Assembly: GCA_022567015.1 (NCBI GenBank)
Contig: JADFHR010000062.1
Location: 1 to 14,002, forward strand
Length of the DNA: 14,002 bases
DNA from: Pseudomonadota bacterium
Lineage (GTDB): Bacteria > Pseudomonadota > Alphaproteobacteria > Rhodospirillales > 2-02-FULL-58-16
Direction of reading: 5' to 3'
Shown here: positions 6,149-12,479 of the stretch, piece by piece
Position numbering within the stretch: position 1 is the stretch's first letter
Layout of the letters: each line of letters starts with the position of its first letter
Made by a program: the position numbers and the translations under genes
The notes under the pieces: generated by a model
The model's database searches: none
The model's input: the letters and a program-made list of their open reading frames with translations, nothing else
What the model was told of the DNA's origin: nothing

Positions 6149-7144
6149 ATGCGTTTGACCATCAACGGCGAAGATCGGAGCTTTGATCGCCCGCTCACCG
6201 TGGAAAAACTTCTCGGTGAGATCGGCGTCGATGCGCGCAAGGTGGCGGTGGAACGCAACCTGGAGATCGTTCCCAAATCCCAGTACCGGCGCGTCTCCCT
6301 CGGCGACGGCGACAGGCTGGAGATCGTCCACTTCATCGGCGGCGGCGTCCCCGACGACGCGGCCACGGTGCGCGAGGAAGATACCTTCGAGATCGCCGGC
6401 CGGCGCTTCCACTCGCGCCTGATCGTGGGCACGGGCAAGTACAAGGACTTCGCCCAGACCCGCGACGCCATCGTCGCCTCGGGGGCCGAGATCGTCACCG
6501 TGGCCGTGCGCCGGGTCAACGTCACCGATCCCGGCCAGCCCATGCTGATGGACTACGTGGACCCCAAGAAATTCACCTATCTGCCCAACACGGCGGGCTG
6601 TTACACCGCCGAAGACGCCCTGCGCACCCTGCGCCTGGCGCGCGAGGCGGGCGGTTGGGACCTGGTCAAGCTCGAGGTCCTGGGCGACCAGAAGACGCTC
6701 TATCCGCAAATGATCGAAACCCTGGCGGCCACCGAGGTGCTGATCAAGGAAGGCTTCCAGGTCATGGTCTATTGCAGCGACGACCCGATCATGGCCAAGC
6801 GCCTGGAGGATCTGGGCTGCGTCGCCATCATGCCGCTGGCGGCCCCCATCGGGTCGGGCCTCGGCGTGCAGAATGCCATCAACATCCGCCTCATCGTCGA
6901 GCAGGCCTCGGTGCCGGTGCTGGTCGACGCCGGCGTCGGCACCGCGTCGGACGCGTCCGTCGCCATGGAGCTGGGATGCGACGGGGTGCTGATGAATTCC
7001 GCCATCGCCGAGGCCAAGGACCCGGTGAAGATGGCCCGGGCGATGAAGCTGGCGGTGGAGGCCGGGCGCCTGGCGTACCTGGCGGGACGGATGGGGAAGA
7101 AGCTTTACGCCGATCCGTCCTCGCCGCTGGCCGGCCTGATTTAG
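6149..7144 (+). CDS. thiG: ThiS-ThiG fusion: sulfur carrier and thiazole synthase
   Basis: A 331-residue single polypeptide joining the sulfur carrier ThiS (residues about 1-66) to thiazole synthase ThiG (about 77-331). The ThiS part starts MRLTINGE and ends in HFIGGG; the ThiG part has AGRRFHSRLIVGTGKY, the LPNTAGCYTAEDA loop, the Schiff-base lysine in DLVKLEVLGD (Lys174), the phosphate-binding LAAPIGSGLG and LVDAGVGTASDA, and DGVLMNSAIA. ThiG builds the thiazole phosphate of thiamine from deoxyxylulose phosphate, dehydroglycine and ThiS-thiocarboxylate sulfur. ATG 6149 is preferred because ggacgg lies nine bases before it; ATG 6140 would add three residues. In free ThiS the Gly-Gly is the C-terminus and must be adenylated, so its internal position is odd. 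No other thi gene is nearby. Confidence 0.93.
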   Translation: MRLTINGEDRSFDRPLTVEKLLGEIGVDARKVAVERNLEIVPKSQYRRVSLGDGDRLEIVHFIGGGVPDDAATVREEDTFEIAGRRFHSRLIVGTGKYKDFAQTRDAIVASGAEIVTVAVRRVNVTDPGQPMLMDYVDPKKFTYLPNTAGCYTAEDALRTLRLAREAGGWDLVKLEVLGDQKTLYPQMIETLAATEVLIKEGFQVMVYCSDDPIMAKRLEDLGCVAIMPLAAPIGSGLGVQNAINIRLIVEQASVPVLVDAGVGTASDASVAMELGCDGVLMNSAIAEAKDPVKMARAMKLAVEAGRLAYLAGRMGKKLYADPSSPLAGLI

Positions 7145-7200
7145 TTGGTGTCCGGGGATTGGCGGGGCGCCGGCGTCGCCGGGCGCGATGGATGGGGCCC

Positions 7201-8331
7201 ATGACCCCGAAGATCGAACGGTTTTTCGTCGAACATCGTCCGCCGACGCCATGTCTCGTCGTCGACCTGGACGTGGTGGAGGAGAACTACCGGCGGCTTC
7301 GGCGCGCCCTGCCGCTGGCCGAAGTGTATTACGCGGTCAAGGCCAACCCGGCGCCGGAGATCCTGAAAACCCTGGCCCGGCTGGGATCGAGTTTCGACGC
7401 CGCCAGCGCCCGCGAGATCGACCAGTGCCTGACCGCCGGCGCGGCGCCGGAACGCGTCTCCTATGGCAACACCATCAAGAAAACGGCGGACATCGCCCAT
7501 GCCTTCGCCCGCGGGCTCAGGCTTTTCGCCTTCGACAGCGCGGCCGAGCTGGAGAAACTGGCCGCCGCCGCCCCCGCCGCCAGGGTCTTCTGCCGCATCC
7601 TGACGTCGGGCGAAGGGGCCGAATGGCCGCTGTCGCGCAAGTTCGGATGCGAACTGGACATGGCCCGGGACCTGATGCTGCGGGCCCGCGACATGGGCCT
7701 GGAGCCCCACGGCATCTCCTTCCACGTGGGCTCCCAGCAGACCAACCCGGGCCAGTGGGAAATCGCCATCGCCCGGACGGCGATGGTGTTCGCCGACCTC
7801 CGCGACGCCGGCGTGGAGCCGAAGATGATCAACCTGGGCGGCGGCTTCCCCGTGCGCTACCGCGACGACGTGCCCGGCCTGGACAGCATCGCCGACGCCA
7901 TCATGAAGGCGATGACCAGGCACTTCGGCAACGACCTGCCCGGCATGATCATCGAACCGGGACGCTGCATCGCCGCCGAGGCGGGGGTGCTGGAGACCGA
8001 GGTCGTGCTCATCTCGACCAAGGCCTATGGGGACGACCTGCGCTGGGTGTACCTGGACGTGGGCAAGTTCTCGGGCCTCGCCGAAACCATGGACGAGGCC
8101 ATTCGCTATCCCGTCCGCACGCCCTACGACGGCGCCCGGCACGGCCCCGTGGTGATCGCCGGGCCGACCTGTGACGGCGCCGACATCCTTTACGAAAAAG
8201 CCGGCTACACCCTGCCCCTCGACCTCAGGTCCGGCGACCGCGTCCGCCTGCTGGCCACCGGGGCCTACACCACGACGTACGCCTCGGTCGGGTTCAACGG
8301 TTTCGCACCGCTCAAGGAATATTACCTCTAA
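7201..8331 (+). CDS. Type III PLP-dependent decarboxylase (ornithine/lysine decarboxylase)
   Basis: A 376-residue enzyme of the alanine-racemase-fold decarboxylase family (eukaryotic-type ornithine decarboxylase), which in alphaproteobacteria makes putrescine or cadaverine. Visible residues: PLP lysine K47 in YYAVKANPAPEIL, SFDAASAREI (64-73), FHVGSQ with H175 stacking on PLP, the NLGGGFPVRY glycine loop (211-220), EPGR (252-255) for phosphate, and GPTCDGAD with catalytic C324 and D325. GAYTTTYASVGFNGF (354-368) closes the site. The start may be ATG 7201 or the in-frame ATG 7192; the frame also stays open far upstream inside thiG, without family resemblance. It lies 56 bases after thiSG and may share its transcript. 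Ornithine is the likelier substrate, but lysine or dual specificity cannot be excluded. Confidence 0.92.
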   Translation: MTPKIERFFVEHRPPTPCLVVDLDVVEENYRRLRRALPLAEVYYAVKANPAPEILKTLARLGSSFDAASAREIDQCLTAGAAPERVSYGNTIKKTADIAHAFARGLRLFAFDSAAELEKLAAAAPAARVFCRILTSGEGAEWPLSRKFGCELDMARDLMLRARDMGLEPHGISFHVGSQQTNPGQWEIAIARTAMVFADLRDAGVEPKMINLGGGFPVRYRDDVPGLDSIADAIMKAMTRHFGNDLPGMIIEPGRCIAAEAGVLETEVVLISTKAYGDDLRWVYLDVGKFSGLAETMDEAIRYPVRTPYDGARHGPVVIAGPTCDGADILYEKAGYTLPLDLRSGDRVRLLATGAYTTTYASVGFNGFAPLKEYYL

Positions 8332-8359
8332 GCGCCGGCCAGTCGCCGGCCCGGGATCG

Positions 8360-8373
8360 CCGCCCGCAGGCGG
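8360..8373 (+). terminator. Short GC hairpin after the decarboxylase, weak terminator candidate
   Basis: A 5-bp stem (ccgcc 8360-8364, ggcgg 8369-8373) with a CGCA loop lies 28 bases after the decarboxylase stop. The bases after it are A-rich rather than T-rich, so it would be a poor intrinsic terminator on this strand. It is included because the neighbouring gene has its own strong ribosome site and seems to be a separate unit. Confidence 0.2.
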
Positions 8374-8492
8374 GGCGAAAAACCCCAACGAAGGCGCTTG
8401 ACCTTCCAGCGACGGGAAGCTTCAGACTGAGGGCCGGATGTCTGCGCCTCGGCAATTGACGCCGATGCGGCTTTGCCGGAAGGAGAGGCACG

Positions 8493-8930
8493 ATGTGGAC
8501 GAAACGATTTGCGGCGCCGGTTGCGCTGGCCGTCGCCCTGAGCGTTGTTCCGGCGATGGCGGAGGCCATCGAGGCGACCGTGTACAAGTCCCCCGAATGC
8601 GGCTGCTGTCACGTTTGGGCGGGGTATCTGCGCGACAACGGTTTCGATGTCCGGGTCAAGGACATGGACGATGTGACGCCGGTGAAAAACTTCTTCCGCA
8701 TCCCCGACGACCTGCGGTCGTGCCATACCGCCATCATCGGCGGCTACGCCGTCGAGGGCCATGTCCCCGTCGAGGCGATCGATCGCCTGCTTGCGGAGAA
8801 GCCTGAAATCAAAGGCATCGCCTTGCCGGGCATGCCGTCCGGCAGCCCCGGAATGCCGGGACCGAAGACCGGGAGGTTCATCATCTACACCATCTCGGAT
8901 ACCAAGCCTGCGGTCTTCATGGAACTGTAG
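8493..8930 (+). CDS. DUF411-family periplasmic Cys-rich, probably metal-binding protein
   Basis: A 145-residue exported protein of the DUF411 family, often found with copper-resistance genes and suspected to bind metal. A signal peptide occupies residues 1-23 (MWTKRF, hydrophobic core, AMA cleavage site). The mature part begins with the family hallmark VYKSPECGCCHVWAGYLRDN, carrying Cys36, Cys38, Cys39 and His40, then DLRSCHTAIIGGYAVEGHVP with Cys77-His78, and the GIALPGMPSGSPGM segment with Met114 and Met121. These Cys, His and Met residues are plausible ligands for copper. The ATG at 8493 has a good ggaaggagagg upstream. No copper exporter or regulator is in the window, so the metal and role are inferred from the family only. 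Confidence 0.9.
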   Translation: MWTKRFAAPVALAVALSVVPAMAEAIEATVYKSPECGCCHVWAGYLRDNGFDVRVKDMDDVTPVKNFFRIPDDLRSCHTAIIGGYAVEGHVPVEAIDRLLAEKPEIKGIALPGMPSGSPGMPGPKTGRFIIYTISDTKPAVFMEL

Positions 8931-9067
8931 GGGGGCGGCGCCGGCGCGGCTGCGATAGGCCCGCCGGTCGGTCGCGGAACGTGCGCGGTGGAGACGGGCC
9001 CCGAATTGCGCTACCCTGCCTCTTCGCGGTGAACGGTTCCAGGAATGGTGTTTGAGGGAGGTCGGTG

Positions 9068-9562
9068 ATGGCGGGAAATTTGGACCGGGACGGGATCATC
9101 GGGCTTCTCGAAAGCCTGGGCAGCGAGCGCGACGAGGACGTCGTCAAGGCGGCGCGCGAGATTCATGCCCAGGTCACGGCCGCCGGCGTCCCATGGGACG
9201 TCCTGTTGGCGCCCGACACGGCGGCGGAGGACGAAGCGCCCGACGCGGCGGCGGAGGACGAAGCGCCCGGCGCGACGGCGGAGGAAGAGGACGAAGACGC
9301 GGCCGAGCGCGAGGAGGCCGACGGCGAAGACGCCCAGTTCGCGGAGGCCGATGGCGAAGACGCCGCGCCCGCCCCCCCCCGGGGTTCGGGCAACAAGGAG
9401 TCCCTGGCCCTGATCGCCCGCCTGCTCGCCAAGTCGGACATCTCCAAGGACATGCGCGAGGAGCTTCAGGGCTACAAGGAAGACATCGCCGAAGGCGAAT
9501 TCGAAGAGACGGACCGCAAGTACCTGCGGGCGCTGCACGCCCGCCTCACCAAGCGCCGTTAG
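9068..9562 (+). CDS. Small acidic protein of unknown function with repeats
   Basis: A 164-residue protein I do not recognise by name. ATG 9068 follows ggagg (9057-9061) at ideal spacing. Residues 1-49 form a probably helical N-terminal domain (LLESLGSERDEDVVKAAREI, then VPWDVLLAPD). Residues 50-106 are extremely acidic and Ala/Glu/Asp-rich, built from repeats: a nine-residue unit AAEDEAPD/G and a ten-residue unit with EADGEDA twice. Residues 109-164 are a second, more balanced helical domain (NKESLALIARLLAKSDISKD) ending in basic TKRR. There is no signal peptide or membrane segment, so it is probably cytoplasmic. The two ordered ends flanking a variable acidic linker suggest a real protein. 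Nine consecutive C at 9372-9380 lie in the linker; the frame is intact across them. Confidence 0.75.
   Translation: MAGNLDRDGIIGLLESLGSERDEDVVKAAREIHAQVTAAGVPWDVLLAPDTAAEDEAPDAAAEDEAPGATAEEEDEDAAEREEADGEDAQFAEADGEDAAPAPPRGSGNKESLALIARLLAKSDISKDMREELQGYKEDIAEGEFEETDRKYLRALHARLTKRR
9219..9269 (+). repeat. 27-bp tandem repeat in the acidic protein gene
   Basis: A 24-base identical block (cggcggcggaggacgaagcg and cccg) occurs at 9219-9242 and 9246-9269, a period of 27 bases or nine codons. A degenerate third copy starts near 9273. A second repeat, gaggccga(c/t)ggcgaagacgcc, lies at 9314-9334 and 9344-9364. Perfect identity at DNA level points to recent slippage or recombination. Confidence 0.85.
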
Positions 9563-9627
9563 GCCGGCGGTCCGGTATCCCGACGGATTTCACCACGAAG
9601 ACGGGGTAATCAGGCTGGCGGCAAGTT

Positions 9628-9647
9628 GGCGGGCCTAAAGACCCGCC
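9628..9647. terminator. Hairpin between converging genes, possible shared terminator
   Basis: A 6-bp stem (ggcggg 9628-9633 with cccgcc 9642-9647) and eight-base loop lie between the acidic-protein gene and the converging helicase gene. The symmetrical position suits a bidirectional terminator. Neither strand has a clear T-run after it, so the case is weak. Confidence 0.3.
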
Positions 9648-9654
9648 GCCCGGT

Positions 9655-11286
9655 TCAGCGCTTTCTTCCCGGCTTCGACGGACGCAGGAGGAAGGCCGGC
9701 GTGTGATCGCCCAGGCCGACCACCGGCGTGTCCGGTTTACGGCCTTCCGGCTCGTCACGCCTTTGGGGCGTGGGTTTGTCCGGTTTGCGGGCCGGCCGCT
9801 GGTCGCGCCCTGCCGGTGCCGGCTTGTCCGGTTTGCGGCCGCCGCTCCCAATGTCCCTTGCCGGTGCAGGCTGGGCGGTTTCTCTTCGCTCCCCGGCGCG
9901 TCTGTCGCGGCCGCGTTTCCGCCGCCGCCTGCGTTTCCCGCCGCGCCCGGGCTCTTCGCGGCCTTTGGCATTGGTCGGGGTTTCTGGCCGCGCCGGGGTT
10001 TCGGGCCTCGCCGCGGTTTCGGGCCTCGCCGGAGTTTCGGGCCGCGCCGCGGTTTCGGGCCGCGCCGCGGTCCTGGCGCCGCGCCCGCGCCGCCGCCGGG
10101 GGGGCCTTGCGGAAACCTCTTCCAGGTCGGCGCCGGCGATTCCCTCGACGGTGACGCGCGGGATCTCCTTGCCGATGAGGCGGGTGATGGCGGCCAGGTA
10201 GACGTTGTCCTCGGGCGTGGCGAGGGTGAAGGCGCGCCCGCTCAGTCCGGCGCGCCCGGTGCGTCCGATGCGGTGCACGTAGTCCTCGGCGTGGCTGGGG
10301 ACGTCGAAGTTGAAGACGTGGCTCATCTCCTTGATGTCAAGGCCGCGGGCGGCGACGTCGCTGCACACGAGCAGTGTGATCTCGCCCTGGCGGAAACGTT
10401 CCAGGGTTGCCGTGCGCGCCGGCTGCGGCATGTCGCCGTGCAACTGGGCGGTGTTGTACCCATGGCGGGCCAGCGAGCGGTGGAGGATGCCCACGTCGCG
10501 CTTGCGGTTGCAGAACACCAGCGCGTTCTTCACATCCTCGCGCTCGATCAGGCGGCGCAGGGCGGCGCGTTTCTCCTTCTGGCCGCCACCCGGTCGCCGG
10601 CCGTCCCGGTGCTCCACGACAACGAGCCCCTGGATCACGGTCTCCGCCGGTGTCGCCGGGGGCGAGACACTGATTTCCTTCGGGTTCATGAGGAAGGCGT
10701 CGGCCAGGCGGCGGATTTCCGGCGGCATGGTGGCGGCGAAGAACAGGGTCTGGCGTATCTTCGGGATCACCGAAACGATGCGCTCCACGTCCGGGATGAA
10801 GCCCATGTCCAGCATGCGGTCGGCCTCGTCGATGACCAGCACCTTGACGTCCGTGAGCAGGAGGCGTCCGCGCTCGAACAAATCCAGAAGCCTGCCCGGC
10901 GTGGCAATCAGCACGTCCACGCCCCGGTCGACGATCCTGGTCTGGTCGCCCAGGGACACGCCGCCGATCAGCAGCGCCTTGGTCAGCTTGTGGTACTTGC
11001 CGTAGGCCTCGAAGTTCTTGGCCACCTGCGCCGCCAGCTCCCGGGTCGGCTCCAGGATCAGCGAGCGGGGCATGCGCGCCTTGGCCCGGCCCCGCGCCAG
11101 GATGTCGATCATGGGCAGGGTGAAGCCGGCCGTCTTGCCGGTGCCGGTCTGGGCGCAACCGAGGATGTCGCGGCCCATGAGGATGACGGGGATTGCCTTT
11201 TCCTGGATGGGCGTGGGCGTGGTATAGCCTGCGTCGGCCACGGCCCGCAGGACATCTTCACTGAGCCCGAGATCGGAAAAGTTCAT
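9655..11286 (-). CDS. rhlE: DEAD-box RNA helicase, RhlE-like, with low-complexity basic tail
   Basis: A 543-residue ATP-dependent RNA helicase for ribosome assembly or RNA decay. The start MNFSDLGL (ATG 11286) fits the family; upstream in-frame residues do not. Motifs: Q motif (TTPTPIQ, 22-28), I AQTGTGKT (45-52), Ia PTREL (80-84), II DEAD (153-156), III AAT at 185-187, where most members have SAT, IV VFCN, V ARGLDI (313-318) and VI HRIGRTGRAG (338-347). After about 393 comes a basic, disordered tail: five near-identical six-residue units (ETAARP/ETPARP type) at about 407-436, a KRRRRRKRGRDRR patch, then RKPDKP repeats. It ends with LGDHTPAFLLRP, which looks conserved rather than low-complexity. 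The tail probably binds RNA or partners. It is transcribed alone from a strong promoter. Confidence 0.95.
   Translation of the reverse strand: MNFSDLGLSEDVLRAVADAGYTTPTPIQEKAIPVILMGRDILGCAQTGTGKTAGFTLPMIDILARGRAKARMPRSLILEPTRELAAQVAKNFEAYGKYHKLTKALLIGGVSLGDQTRIVDRGVDVLIATPGRLLDLFERGRLLLTDVKVLVIDEADRMLDMGFIPDVERIVSVIPKIRQTLFFAATMPPEIRRLADAFLMNPKEISVSPPATPAETVIQGLVVVEHRDGRRPGGGQKEKRAALRRLIEREDVKNALVFCNRKRDVGILHRSLARHGYNTAQLHGDMPQPARTATLERFRQGEITLLVCSDVAARGLDIKEMSHVFNFDVPSHAEDYVHRIGRTGRAGLSGRAFTLATPEDNVYLAAITRLIGKEIPRVTVEGIAGADLEEVSARPPRRRRGRGARTAARPETAARPETPARPETAARPETPARPETPTNAKGREEPGRGGKRRRRRKRGRDRRAGERRETAQPAPARDIGSGGRKPDKPAPAGRDQRPARKPDKPTPQRRDEPEGRKPDTPVVGLGDHTPAFLLRPSKPGRKR
9976..10065 (-). 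repeat. Five 18-bp tandem repeats in the helicase tail
   Basis: Five consecutive 18-base units, of the form c(g)gggtttcgggcc(t/g)cgc on the plus strand, run from 9976 to 10065 with one to three differences each. They encode the alternating Ala-Ala and Pro-Ala forms of the ARPET-containing hexapeptide. Copy number is likely to vary between strains. Confidence 0.9.
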
Positions 11287-11356
11287 ACGGTGCTTGGATC
11301 TGACCGGCAACGCGGGAGCCGTCGAGCGGTCCCGACTCCGCAATATTAGCAGCCGA

Positions 11357-11384
11357 ATATTAGGCTTTCGCCGCCCCCTGTCAA
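11357..11384 (-). promoter_or_regulatory. Near-consensus sigma70 promoter of the helicase gene
   Basis: On the leftward strand a perfect TTGACA (11384-11379) is separated by 16 bases from TAATAT (11362-11357), five of six bases of the consensus -10. Transcription would start near 11350, giving a 5' leader of about 64 bases before ATG 11286. A second TAATAT at 11348-11343, 14 bases further on, comes from a duplicated aatattag and would fall at the start point. Confidence 0.75.
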
Positions 11385-11555
11385 TCTACCCCTTTGTCTT
11401 CGATCGCGTCGCGGCGGACGCGCGGCCCTGGCGGGGCGGCCACGGTTGGACTAACGTTTGGACTAAGGTTCCAATCCTTGCCCGTTTGTCGAGGAGACCC
11501 CGCCCATGCCGGGCACGGCCGCGCCCAGTCGGAAGACCCTGGGGACCGCACGCCC

Positions 11556-12257
11556 ATGAGCGCCGGGACGCCGCTGGTTCTGCTGCCGGGCCTGCTCTGC
11601 GACGCGGCCCTGTGGCGCCATCAGACGGACACCCTCGCCGACATCGCCGAGATCACGGTCGCCGACCTCACCGGCGACGATCGCATCGACGACATGGCGC
11701 GCACGGTGCTGAAGGCGGCGCCGGAAACCTTCGCCCTGGCCGGGCTGTCCATGGGCGGATTCGTGGCCCACGAGATCATGCGCCAGGCGCCCGGCCGGGT
11801 GACCAGGCTGGCGTTGCTCGACACCTCGGCCCGCGCCGATACGCCCGGGCAGAGCGAACGGCGCCGCGCCTTCATCGAGCAGACCCGGCACGGCGACTTC
11901 AAGGGCGTCACCTCCAGGCTGCTCCCCCTGCTGATCCATCCCGACCGCCTGGAGGACGGGGACCTCACCGGGACCATCACGGCCATGGCCGAGGGCGTCG
12001 GCCGGGAGGCCTTCCTGCGCCAGCAGAACGCCATCATGAACCGCCCCGACTGCCGGCGGGACCTGGGCGCCATCCACTGCCCGACCCTGGTCCTGTGCGG
12101 CCGCCAGGACGCGCTCACGCCCCTTGCCGGCCACCAGGAGATGGCGGACGGAATCCCCAACGCCACACTCGTCGTCATCGAGGACTGCGGCCACATGGCG
12201 CCCCTGGAACGGCCGCGTGCCGTCAGCGCCGTCATGCGCTACTGGTTGCAGGTCTAG
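11556..12257 (+). CDS. Alpha/beta-fold hydrolase
   Basis: A 233-residue alpha/beta hydrolase of the compact esterase/lipase-like type. It begins with the oxyanion-loop segment LVLLPGLLCDAALWRHQ (7-23). The nucleophile elbow is GLSMGG with Ser65; the acid is Asp185 in LCGRQDALTP; the base is His213 in DCGHMAPLERP. No signal peptide is visible, so it is cytoplasmic. The open frame reaches back to 11394, but residues before ATG 11556 are unlike the family; the ribosome site there is weak. Its substrate cannot be told from sequence: the family includes esterases, BioH-like enzymes and many uncharacterised hydrolases. It stands alone, divergent from the helicase, and is the last GC-rich gene before the low-GC island. 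Confidence 0.88.
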   Translation: MSAGTPLVLLPGLLCDAALWRHQTDTLADIAEITVADLTGDDRIDDMARTVLKAAPETFALAGLSMGGFVAHEIMRQAPGRVTRLALLDTSARADTPGQSERRRAFIEQTRHGDFKGVTSRLLPLLIHPDRLEDGDLTGTITAMAEGVGREAFLRQQNAIMNRPDCRRDLGAIHCPTLVLCGRQDALTPLAGHQEMADGIPNATLVVIEDCGHMAPLERPRAVSAVMRYWLQV

Positions 12258-12479
12258 TGCACAGACGCGATCAGATGATTCATCGCGCACCTTGGAATCT
12301 CTCGCTGTTGCACGCCATCCAAGTCCATCATCCAAATGAGCGCGTGCACTATATCTGTGATTGGAAAAAATATTTTGTATCTTTCACTCTAAAGATTATT
12401 TGGAGAGTCTGGTGGGCTTGGACCGCTCCGATCATTTGCGATGCTGTTGGCCCACCAATCCGCGAAAAAGATATTTGAA
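12258..12479 (+). other. Low-GC intergenic boundary ahead of the nuclease-like gene
   Basis: The GC content falls within this segment, which marks the left border of a foreign island; 12360-12402 is especially A/T-rich. No tRNA, integrase or convincing attachment repeat is visible at the border. I find no confident promoter. An 8-bp inverted repeat (tggtgggc 12410-12417, gcccacca 12450-12457) lies just before the start of the next gene. A 67-codon open frame (12275-12478) with a hydrophobic Trp-rich stretch ends one base before the next ATG, but it has no ribosome site or recognisable similarity. Confidence 0.55.

Noticed and set aside
6104..7252. Leftward open frame of 382 codons antisense to thiSG
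   Set aside because: It has a His/Gly/Asp-rich shadow composition and overlaps a clear gene completely.
9976..10065. CRISPR-like array of 18-bp repeats
   Set aside because: The units are contiguous without spacers and are in frame within the helicase tail, so they are protein-coding tandem repeats.
12258..12479. tRNA or attachment site at the island border
   Set aside because: No cloverleaf-like sequence, integrase or flanking direct repeat of useful length could be found; short shared words such as gtgcac are too small.
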